DNA of 64,000 bases, taken from contig JADJMH010000016.1 of assembly GCA_016709675.1 (NCBI GenBank), positions 124,001 through 188,000 of the forward strand, read 5' to 3'. The notes under the pieces were generated by a model, which searched no databases, was not told where the DNA came from, and saw only the letters and a program-made list of their open reading frames with translations. Source of the DNA: Candidatus Accumulibacter proximus (GTDB lineage Bacteria; Pseudomonadota; Gammaproteobacteria; Burkholderiales; Rhodocyclaceae). How positions within the stretch are numbered: position 1 is the stretch's first letter; each line of letters opens with the position of its first letter. Shown one piece after another: positions 17,914 to 24,270 of this stretch. A program made the position numbers and the translations under genes.

Positions 17914-18843
17914 TCAGCCGAGTTCCGCCTGCAGCGCCGGCAGGACTTCGAAAAGGTCACCGACCAGGCCATAATCGGCGACCTGGAAGATCGGTGCTTC
18001 GGCGTCCTTGTTGATCGCGACGATCACCTTGCTGTCCTTCATCCCGGCCAGGTGCTGTATGGCCCCCGAAATGCCGACCGCGATGTAGAGCTGCGGCGCG
18101 ACGATCTTCCCCGTCTGGCCGACCTGGTAGTCATTCGACACGTAACCGGCATCGACCGCCGCACGCGACGCGCCCAGGGCGGCGCCGAGTCTGTCGGCCA
18201 GCGGCTCGAGCAGGCGGTGAAAGTTTTCGCCGTTGCCCATGCCGCGACCGCCCGAGACGATGATCTTGGCAGCGGTCAGTTCGGGTCGCTCCGATTTGCT
18301 CAACTCGCGACCCACGAGCTTGTTCTGAGCGAGATCGGGGCCGGCGCCCAGGCTCTCGATGCGCGCGCTACCACCGTCGCCGGCCGCCTCGAAGGCCGTC
18401 GCCCGCACCGTGATGACCTTGACCGGGTCAGCCGACTGCACGGTGGCGACGACGTTGCCGGCATAGATCGGGCGGACGAAGGTGTCGGCCGATTCGACGC
18501 CGATGATCTCGGAGATCTGTGCCACATCGAGCAGCGCGGCCACGCGCGGCATGAAGTTCTTGCCGCTGGTCGTCGCTGCCGCAAGCAGGTGAGTATGGCT
18601 TGCCACATTGGCCACCACCAGCGCCGCCAGGTTCTCGGGTGACTGATCGGCGTAGTGCGGCGCGTCAGCGACCAGTACCTTGCTCACGCCGGTCAGCCCG
18701 GCAGCGGCATCGGCTGCCGCGGCACAAGCGCTGCCGGCCACCAGCAGGTGAATCTCCCCGATCTTCGTCGCCGCGGTGACGGCGTTGCGTGTCGCCGCCT
18801 TGATCGAGGTATGGTCGTGTTCAGCAATAACGAGAATGGCCAT
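17914..18843 (-). CDS. etfA: electron transfer flavoprotein alpha subunit
   Basis: A 309-residue FAD-binding subunit. With EtfB it accepts electrons from acyl-CoA dehydrogenases and passes them to the quinone pool. The C-terminal FAD domain is clear: SGGRGMGNGENF, VGQTGKIVAPQLYIAVGISGAIQHLAGM, and INKDAEAPIFQVADYGLVGD. It lies 2 bases downstream of etfB in one operon. The nearby acyl-CoA dehydrogenase on the same strand is a natural partner. Confidence 0.96.
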   Translation of the reverse strand: MAILVIAEHDHTSIKAATRNAVTAATKIGEIHLLVAGSACAAAADAAAGLTGVSKVLVADAPHYADQSPENLAALVVANVASHTHLLAAATTSGKNFMPRVAALLDVAQISEIIGVESADTFVRPIYAGNVVATVQSADPVKVITVRATAFEAAGDGGSARIESLGAGPDLAQNKLVGRELSKSERPELTAAKIIVSGGRGMGNGENFHRLLEPLADRLGAALGASRAAVDAGYVSNDYQVGQTGKIVAPQLYIAVGISGAIQHLAGMKDSKVIVAINKDAEAPIFQVADYGLVGDLFEVLPALQAELG

Positions 18844-18845
18844 GG

Positions 18846-19595
18846 TCAGATCACCTTTGCTTCAGTCTTGAGTTTCATCACCAGATCGGACGCATCAGCC
18901 ACCTTGATGCCTGCCGTTCGCTTCGGCGGTTCGGCGACCTTGAGTGTCTTCAGACGCGGCGAGACATCGACACCCAGCGTCGCCGGGTTGGTCGTCTCGA
19001 GCGGCTTCTTCTTGGCTTTCATGATGTTCGGCAGCGTCGCGTAGCGCGGTTCGTTGAGCCGCAGGTCGACCGTCAGAACGGCTGGCAAGGGCACCTCGAC
19101 GGTCTCCAGACCCCCGTCAATCTCGCGCGTGACGGTCGCCAGCTGCCCTGCGGTGACGATCTTCGAGGCAAAGGTCGCCTGCGGCCAGTTCATCAGGCCG
19201 GCCAGCATCTGTCCGGTCTGGTTGGCATCGTCATCGATCGCCTGCTTGCCGCACAGTACGATCTGGGGCTGCTCCTTCTCACATACCGCCTTGAGCAGCT
19301 TGGCGACCGCCAGCGGTTGCAGCTCGACATCGGTCTGGATCAGGATGCCACGGTCGGCACCAATCGCCATCGCCGTGCGCAGCGTCTCCTGGCAGTTGGC
19401 AATGCCCGCCGAAACAGCGATCACTTCCGTGGCGATACCGGCTTCCTTCAGACGCACCGCCTCCTCAACCGCAATCTCATCAAAAGGGTTCATCGACATC
19501 TTCACGTTCGCCAGATCAACGTCACTCGCGTCAGGCTTGACACGCACCTTGACGTTGTAATCCACCACTCGTTTGACTGGAACGAGGATCTTCAA
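18846..19595 (-). CDS. etfB: electron transfer flavoprotein beta subunit
   Basis: A 249-residue subunit that binds AMP and carries the docking loop for dehydrogenases. Family hallmarks are MKILVPVKRVVDYNVKVRV at the start, NPFDEIAVEEAVRLKE, and LCGKQAIDDDANQTGQMLA. The start codon is TTG at 19595, preceded by GGAGAGAAAC, and fixes the canonical N terminus. First gene of the etfBA operon; its promoter must lie in the 216-bp region shared with the divergent TetR gene. Confidence 0.96.
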   Translation of the reverse strand: MKILVPVKRVVDYNVKVRVKPDASDVDLANVKMSMNPFDEIAVEEAVRLKEAGIATEVIAVSAGIANCQETLRTAMAIGADRGILIQTDVELQPLAVAKLLKAVCEKEQPQIVLCGKQAIDDDANQTGQMLAGLMNWPQATFASKIVTAGQLATVTREIDGGLETVEVPLPAVLTVDLRLNEPRYATLPNIMKAKKKPLETTNPATLGVDVSPRLKTLKVAEPPKRTAGIKVADASDLVMKLKTEAKVI

Positions 19596-19654
19596 GTTTC
19601 TCTCCTTTTCACTACACAGTAATCGACATCAAGCACGATGCAGACCGGCCGCGT

Positions 19655-19683
19655 TTGACATTGCTTAACTCTGGCCGGACAAT
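19655..19683 (+). promoter_or_regulatory. candidate sigma70 promoter for the TetR gene
   Basis: TTGACA at 19655-19660 and GACAAT at 19678-19683 are separated by exactly 17 bases. The -35 box is perfect and the -10 box is fair. It points to the TetR gene 128 bases downstream, and the predicted start of transcription falls on the palindromes at 19687-19725. Confidence 0.55.
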
Positions 19684-19686
19684 AGA

Positions 19687-19725
19687 CCATACTTACTGGT
19701 ATGGGTAGCGTACGGTACCGTATGG
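19687..19725. promoter_or_regulatory. clustered palindromes, probable TetR operator
   Basis: CCATAC-N6-GTATGG (19687-19704) is a perfect inverted repeat. TACGGTACCGTA (19711-19722) is a perfect 12-bp palindrome, and a further GTATGG lies at 19720-19725. They lie between the divergent etfBA and TetR genes and directly downstream of the candidate -10 box. This is the expected place for an autoregulating TetR repressor that also controls etfBA. Confidence 0.6.
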
Positions 19726-19811
19726 GGCCAAGGCTGTCAACGCTCTCGGCCGAGGCAGCAGCGCATGAGCCAGTAATATTGCCTCACCCGCGTGACTGAG
19801 GAAAGGACAAG

Positions 19812-20420
19812 ATGACGATGAAGCGCCAAGGCACAAGGCCGCGTGCCGCGCTGGACCGCAACGAGTGGATTCAGGCGGCGATCGAAGTGCTTGCAGAACA
19901 GGGTGTCCAGGGGATGAGAATCGAGGTTCTGGCGAAGGACTTCGGTGTGACCAAGGGTAGTTTCTACTGGCATTTCAAGGATCGTCAGGATCTCTTCGAC
20001 GCCGTTCTCCAGACCTGGCGGGATGGTCGCATCCGTGACATCGAGAAACAGAGCGTGGCGATCCCGGGCAGCGAGCAGGCGCAACTCCTGCATCTGATCG
20101 ACGTCTATGGGGCCACTCGGAACCGCAAGGGGATTTCGATCGAACTGGCAGTTCGCGAATGGGCCAGGCGGGACGCCCAGGCTGCAGCCGTTGTCGCGCA
20201 GGTCGACACATGGCGTCTCGAATGTACGCGAAAGCTGTTTGTTGCCCTCGGCGTTTCAGAGGACGAAGCGAAAAGCCGCAGCCTGCTGCTCTACGCCTAC
20301 GTTTTCGGGCAAAGCCTGATGGCCTGCGACAGCTACGATCCGCGAGTGAACGACTTCAAGCGCTGGATCGCCAAGCTGATCGTCAGACAGCAGCACGAAG
20401 CCCCGAATGGCCAGACCTGA
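19812..20420 (+). CDS. TetR family transcriptional regulator
   Basis: This 202-residue protein has an N-terminal TetR helix-turn-helix at about residues 18-62. Recognisable segments are IQAAIEVLAEQGVQGMRIE, LAKDFGVTKGSFYWHFKDRQDL. The C-terminal ligand domain is not diagnostic. RBS GAGGAAAGG precedes ATG 19812; ATG 19818 is an alternative. It is divergent from etfBA and separated by the palindrome cluster. It probably responds to an acyl-CoA or related metabolite and represses etfBA, though the sequence does not show the ligand. Confidence 0.9.
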   Translation: MTMKRQGTRPRAALDRNEWIQAAIEVLAEQGVQGMRIEVLAKDFGVTKGSFYWHFKDRQDLFDAVLQTWRDGRIRDIEKQSVAIPGSEQAQLLHLIDVYGATRNRKGISIELAVREWARRDAQAAAVVAQVDTWRLECTRKLFVALGVSEDEAKSRSLLLYAYVFGQSLMACDSYDPRVNDFKRWIAKLIVRQQHEAPNGQT

Positions 20421-20460
20421 GATCGACCGAACAACCCTCTCTCGCGCTGGAGATCGCCGG

Positions 20461-21975
20461 ATGCCAGAAACCCCAACCAGCCAGCAGTTCGTTCTCGCTC
20501 TCGACCAGGGAACGACCAGTTCACGTGCCATGCTCTTCGGACGCGATGGCCGCATTCACGGCGTTGCCCAACAGGAGTACGCGCAGTACTACCCGCAACC
20601 CGGATGGGTCGAGCACGACGCGGACGAGATCTGGCAGACGCAGCTTGCCGTCGCGCGCGCCGTGCTCCGCGACCGCGGCATTCCGGCCAAGCAGATTGCC
20701 GCTGTCGGCCTGACCAACCAGCGCGAAACCAGCGTCCTGTGGGATCGCGCCAGCGGCGAGCCACTGCACCGCGCGATCGTTTGGCAGGATCGCCGCACGG
20801 CTGGGCTGTGCGACCAGCTCGCCGCAGCCGGTCATGCTGAGCTGTTCCGCGAGCGGACGGGCCTGGTCCTCGATGCCTATTTCTCGGGCACCAAATTGAA
20901 ATGGCTGCTCGACCACATCCCCGGCGCGCGGGCGCGCGCCGAACGTGGCGAACTGGCGTTCGGAACGATCGACAGTTGGCTGGCCTGGAAGCTGTCCGCT
21001 GGGCGGGTACATGTTACCGATCCATCGAACGCCTCGCGCACCCTGCTCTTCGACATCAGACGCCTCTGCTGGGATGACGAGTTGCTGGCCCTGCTCGACA
21101 TTCCGCCCGCCGTACTGCCGCGGCTCGTCGACAGCAGCGGCCCGATCACGCCGCTCGCCAGTGATCTGCTCGGTGCGCCGGTCCCGCTGGCGGGCATCGC
21201 CGGCGACCAGCAGGCGGCCACCTATGGCCAGGCCTGCCTCGAACAGGGTATGGCCAAGAACACCTACGGTACCGGCTGTTTCCTGATGATGAATACCGGC
21301 CAGCGAGCGATGAACTCGCACCACCGCATGCTGACAACCATCGGCTGGCGGCTACAGGAGAAGACGACCTATCTTCTCGAAGGCAGCGTCTTCATGGGCG
21401 GCGCCATCGTCCAGTGGTTACGAGATGGCCTCGGAATGATCTCCCGCTCCGACGAAATCGAAGCACTGGCCGCTTCCGTACCCGATAGTGGCGGCGTCTA
21501 CCTGGTACCGGCACATACCGGCCTCGGCGCCCCCTACTGGGATCCCTACGCTCGCGGCGCCCTGCTTGGCATGACGCGCGGCACCAACCGGGCGCATGTC
21601 GCGCGCGCCGCGCTTGAAGCGATCGCCTATCAGAGTGCCGAAGTCCTGAACGCCATGGAACTGGATTGCGGCGAGCACTTGCGCGAACTGCGCGTCGACG
21701 GGGGGGCCGCGGCGAACGACCTCCTGCTGCAGTTCCAGGCTGATCTGCTCGGCGTGCCAGTGGTGCGTCCGCGAATCACCGAGACCACTGCCCTCGGCGC
21801 GGCTTACCTGGCGGGACTGGCGGTCGGATTCTGGCGGGACGAGGCGGAGCTGACTTCGCTGTGGCACGCCGAACGCCGTTTTGAACCTGGCATGCCCGCC
21901 GAGCAACGCGCGACCCTGCTCGGCGGCTGGCGTCGTGCTGTCGAACGCTGTCGCCATTGGGTGGAGGCTGACTGA
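20461..21975 (+). CDS. glpK: glycerol kinase
   Basis: A 504-residue FGGY-family kinase producing glycerol-3-phosphate. Diagnostic segments are LDQGTTSSRAMLF, NQRETSVLWDR, IVWQDRRT, GIAGDQQAATYGQ, KNTYGTGCFLMMN and LEGSVFMGGAIVQWLRDGL, plus RVDGGAAANDLLLQFQADLL. Length equals E. coli GlpK. ATG 20461 is used; the frame opens 18 codons earlier. There is no glpF or glpD neighbour. Directly after its stop begins an insertion-sequence remnant, but the C terminus looks complete. Confidence 0.95.
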   Translation: MPETPTSQQFVLALDQGTTSSRAMLFGRDGRIHGVAQQEYAQYYPQPGWVEHDADEIWQTQLAVARAVLRDRGIPAKQIAAVGLTNQRETSVLWDRASGEPLHRAIVWQDRRTAGLCDQLAAAGHAELFRERTGLVLDAYFSGTKLKWLLDHIPGARARAERGELAFGTIDSWLAWKLSAGRVHVTDPSNASRTLLFDIRRLCWDDELLALLDIPPAVLPRLVDSSGPITPLASDLLGAPVPLAGIAGDQQAATYGQACLEQGMAKNTYGTGCFLMMNTGQRAMNSHHRMLTTIGWRLQEKTTYLLEGSVFMGGAIVQWLRDGLGMISRSDEIEALAASVPDSGGVYLVPAHTGLGAPYWDPYARGALLGMTRGTNRAHVARAALEAIAYQSAEVLNAMELDCGEHLRELRVDGGAAANDLLLQFQADLLGVPVVRPRITETTALGAAYLAGLAVGFWRDEAELTSLWHAERRFEPGMPAEQRATLLGGWRRAVERCRHWVEAD

Positions 21976-22109
21976 CCAGCGCCATGAGCGCAAGAGTCTG
22001 ACGCTCACCGCCAACCCGCCATTCTCTGGCTGGGATCAGGTCTTTTCGGATGCCGCCATGACCGTCGCTGCCGTCGATCGCCTGGTTCATCTCTCGACCG
22101 TTCTTGAAC
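21976..22109 (+). mobile_element. remnant of an IS21-family IstB gene (C-terminal tail)
   Basis: The plus-strand frame read from about 21983 gives RHERKSLTLTANPPFSGW, then VFSDAAMTVAAVDRLVHLST, VLELN. This is the end of IstB, the ATP-dependent helper of IS21 transposition (family pattern: KSLILTTN..FSEW..VF.., MTVA.VDRLVH). The ATPase core, istA and the terminal inverted repeats are missing. It begins right at the glpK stop and ends where the RES remnant begins, so it marks an old insertion or deletion. Confidence 0.75.
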
Positions 22110-22330
22110 TCAATCTACGAGCAAGCGGGCGTCATAGGTCCAGGGCCGAACGGCCGTTGCATCCACCTTCGCTGCGTCCGCATGACGGGGATTCAGCAGC
22201 ACGTTGAACTCTTCGGGGACGATCGCCGACGGCACCATCAGCAGAGCCGACAGCAAACCATCGAGCCATGCATCGCCAGCGTCTGCGGACACCAAACCCG
22301 CAGGCACGGCATTCCAGACCGCATAGAGGT
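22110..22330 (-). pseudogene. C-terminal fragment of a RES-domain toxin
   Basis: The minus strand encodes AVWNAVPAGLVSADAGDAWL, then DGLLSALLMVPSAIVPEEFN, VLLNPRHADAAKVDA, ending in WTYDARLLVD and a stop at 22110. VPS.ivPee.N.LlNP.H.d and the closing FdxRLl pattern are the C-terminal half of RES toxins, which degrade NAD+ and pair with Xre antitoxins. The N-terminal half with the catalytic Arg and the antitoxin are absent. Upstream of about 22330 the frame turns into unrelated sequence. It abuts the IS21 remnant. Confidence 0.7.
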
Positions 22331-22465
22331 ATGGTGACCCTTTTTTTTGCTCTTGTCCTGCTTGACCCCGCGACGTGTTCTTCCGCCGCCATTGACACAC
22401 CTCTAGCCGTATACTGTTTTCCTCAGGACAGACAATGTCGTGCTGACAGCAACGGAGGTCGAACG
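22331..22465. other. short spacer upstream of the antitoxin gene
   Basis: It contains a nine-T run (22341-22349) and TTGACA at 22392-22397 with TATACT at 22410-22415. The spacing of 12 is too short for a normal promoter. An RBS (ACGGAGG) at 22452-22458 serves the next gene. Nothing else is evident. Confidence 0.4.
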
Positions 22466-22756
22466 ATGGATTCAACCGTGGAACAGACTTTGATTTCGCA
22501 GCTCAGAACGCTTGCGCCGCAGCAGGTGGCCGAGGTCGTCGACTTCGTGGAGTTCCTTGCTGCCAAGGCGAGCAAGCGCGCGGCATTGGATCGGCTGCTG
22601 GCCATCGCGCCTGCGCTGGAAGCGGCCGGCGTTCAGCCGGTGAGCGAGGAAGAAATCGCTGCCGAGGTCAAGGCCGCACGCGCCGAACGGCGCCGGCGGC
22701 CGGCAGCCTTGGCGGCGCAGCCCGCCGCCAGGGACTCTGGTGCGGATCGTCATTGA
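22466..22756 (+). CDS. antitoxin of a PIN toxin pair
   Basis: About 96 residues. ACGGAGG precedes ATG 22466. The N-terminal half (ISQLRTLAPQQVAEVVDFVE, FLAAKASKRAA) resembles small DUF2281-type antitoxins that bind DNA or toxin. VSEEEIAAEVKAARAERRRR follows and is probably the toxin-binding tail. It overlaps the PIN gene by 17 bp, the normal antitoxin-first arrangement. The Ala/Arg-rich last 20 residues arise within the overlap. It should autoregulate the pair. Confidence 0.75.
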   Translation: MDSTVEQTLISQLRTLAPQQVAEVVDFVEFLAAKASKRAALDRLLAIAPALEAAGVQPVSEEEIAAEVKAARAERRRRPAALAAQPAARDSGADRH

Positions 22757-23171
22757 CACGAACGTCGCGCTGTCGGCACTGCTGTGGCGCGGCACACCCT
22801 ATCGGCTGCTGCGGGCCCTTCGCCAGCGCGGCGATTTGCAGCTCGTCAGCAGCCCCACACTGCTGGAGGAACTATCCGACGTGCTTGGGCGGCCGGTCGC
22901 AGCGAAGCGGCTGGCGATCATCGGCATGACGGTGAAGGAGGTGCTGGCCGATTACGTTGAGGCTGTCGAATGGGTCGTGCCCACCGACGTGCCGCGCGTG
23001 GTGCTCGGCGACGCGGATGACGATCACGTCATTGCCGCGGCGGTGGCCGGCAGCGCAACCTTGATCGTCTCGGGCGACCGCGACTTGCTCAGTATCGGCA
23101 GCTATCAGCGCATCGCCATCGTCTCGGCGCGGGATGTTCTTGCTCGGATTGATGCGAAAGGCAAGGCCTGA
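22740..23171 (+). CDS. PIN-domain toxin (putative TA toxin, PIN family)
   Basis: This 143-residue ribonuclease toxin starts at GTG 22740 (RIVIDTNVALSALLW). Acidic residues of the PIN active site are present: Asp in IDTNV, Glu in LLEELSDVL, the Asp cluster GDADDDHVIAAA, and SGDRDLL near the C terminus. PIN toxins cleave tRNA or mRNA when freed of antitoxin. It belongs to the COG1569-like family. The pair appears complete and could stabilise the adjoining eCIS island. Confidence 0.88.
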   Translation: MRIVIDTNVALSALLWRGTPYRLLRALRQRGDLQLVSSPTLLEELSDVLGRPVAAKRLAIIGMTVKEVLADYVEAVEWVVPTDVPRVVLGDADDDHVIAAAVAGSATLIVSGDRDLLSIGSYQRIAIVSARDVLARIDAKGKA

Positions 23172-23222
23172 GCCCGCGATCCCTTTGGTGTTGGAATGTT
23201 AGACGTGACCCCACTGTCCTCG

Positions 23223-23313
23223 CTCGACCCCTGTCCTCGACCCCTGTCCTCGACCCCTGTCCTCGACCCCTGTCCTCGACCCCTGTCCTCGACCCCTGTC
23301 CTCGACCCCTGTC
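23223..23313 (+). repeat. seven tandem copies of a 13-bp unit
   Basis: CTCGACCCCTGTC is repeated seven times without a mismatch. Thirteen is not a multiple of three, so it is not a coding repeat. Identity of the copies suggests recent expansion. Confidence 0.95.
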
Positions 23314-23405
23314 CTTTCTGTCCTTTCTGACCCCACTGTCCTTTTCTGTCCTTTACTGTCCTTTACCACTGTCCTTTACTGTTTGTCTGTTGTAATGTCA
23401 GACCT

Positions 23406-23450
23406 GACCCCCTCCTTTGTGACCCCCTCCTTTGTGACCCCCTCCTTTGT
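23406..23450 (+). repeat. three tandem copies of a 15-bp unit
   Basis: GACCCCCTCCTTTGT occurs three times exactly and then continues as the related GACCCCGTCCTTTGACCCCG. It shares the GACCCC core with the 13-bp array. Confidence 0.93.
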
Positions 23451-23639
23451 GACCCCGTCCTTTGACCCCGTCCTTCGCTTGACCCCGTCCTTCGTCCTGA
23501 CCCCGTCCTTCGTCCTTTCGTCTGCGTCCTTGCGTCCTTGACCCCGTCCTTGCGTCCTTGCGTGGTGACCCCGTCCTTGCGCTGATCCCGTCCTTGCGTC
23601 CCGCGCGATCCGTGGGCTTGGGATGCTCAGGACGCACCG

Positions 23640-23668
23640 CATTAAGGTACGCACAGCGTACCTTAATG
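23640..23668. repeat. perfect 13-bp inverted repeat with a 3-base loop
   Basis: CATTAAGGTACGC, ACA, then the exact complement GCGTACCTTAATG. It ends 8 bases from the stop of the minus-strand gene at 23677. It could stop transcription of the eCIS operon, but no T-run follows on the minus strand. A REP-like element or recombination site is equally possible. Confidence 0.8.
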
Positions 23669-23676
23669 GCTGTCAG

Positions 23677-24270
23677 TTATGTTTGTGGAAGTCCCCAGCC
23701 ATTCTCAGCAAGAATTCTTTGTAAATAGGCTTTTCTCTTTTCTTCCAAATCACACTTCAGGGCGCTGTTGAGTAATCTTTCGGCCATATTACGTGGCAGC
23801 AGCGTTGCAGCAAACACGCCCATTCTAAAAACATCGTCTTCTGTGGCGAGAAGCGCCTTTTGGATCTTATCGTCGTATTTTTCAACATCATAAGGGCACC
23901 CAAGCGCAACGTGTGAAAGAACCGACGGTTTCTCTTGCCATCGGTGATTCGCATCATGTATTAACTTCTCGCATGTGACCGCACCCAAAAGCTGTGCCAA
24001 CTCATCTGCAACGCTATCCACGTTCTCGTCAAGCCGGCCGCGGATTTCTATATATGTGGCATCAATAACCAAGCTTGCCACCAAGAGAAGCTCGAAAGCA
24101 GTTGGGTCGCCAACGGACCACCGATATGTGGAAACCTCCGGGTTGATCTGCTGCTCTAGATAAGTAATTGTGTCAGAGAGAAAAAACTCCAATACTTGAT
24201 CAACAGAGGCAAGATCCAGTTGTGATATTCCTCGCTCAGCGCTCCCCAGAACTAGTGTTGTCTGTTTCAT
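23677..24270 (-). CDS. putative immunity protein of the eCIS effector
   Basis: A 197-residue, soluble, mostly helical protein with no recognised family. Its ATG overlaps the effector stop by four bases (ATGA), and its DNA is clearly AT-richer than the structural genes, like the effector's own C-terminal third. A small gene tightly coupled behind a large modular toxin is the standard place for an immunity gene. The protein has no signal peptide, so protection would be in the cytoplasm. Function is inferred from position and composition only; a chaperone or second effector are alternatives. It is the last gene of the eCIS run. Confidence 0.6.
   Translation of the reverse strand: MKQTTLVLGSAERGISQLDLASVDQVLEFFLSDTITYLEQQINPEVSTYRWSVGDPTAFELLLVASLVIDATYIEIRGRLDENVDSVADELAQLLGAVTCEKLIHDANHRWQEKPSVLSHVALGCPYDVEKYDDKIQKALLATEDDVFRMGVFAATLLPRNMAERLLNSALKCDLEEKRKAYLQRILAENGWGLPQT

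Larger units (their letters stand above)
23211..23605. repeat. about 400 bp of degenerate GACCCC/GTCCTT repeats
   Basis: Almost every 10-20 bases contain GACCCC followed by variants of CTGTCCTT, CTCCTTTGT or GTCCTTCGT. Two runs within it are exact tandem arrays (given separately). There is a strong strand bias: the plus strand is C/T-rich with few A. No protein frame looks real. It fills the gap between the PIN toxin and the putative immunity gene. Stutter of replication or a decayed element with GGGGTCA-type ends could produce it. Confidence 0.85.

Noticed and set aside
22392..22415. TTGACA/TATACT promoter for the toxin-antitoxin pair
   Set aside because: Spacer is only 12 bases, too short for sigma70.
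23223..23450. CRISPR array
   Set aside because: Units are 13 or 15 bp and directly adjacent without spacers of 30-40 bp; no cas genes are in the window.
23398..23654. Repeat-coded minus-strand proteins (TKEGVTKEGV type)
   Set aside because: They are translations of the GACCCC repeats; unit lengths of 13 and 15 bp are mixed and no RBS is present.
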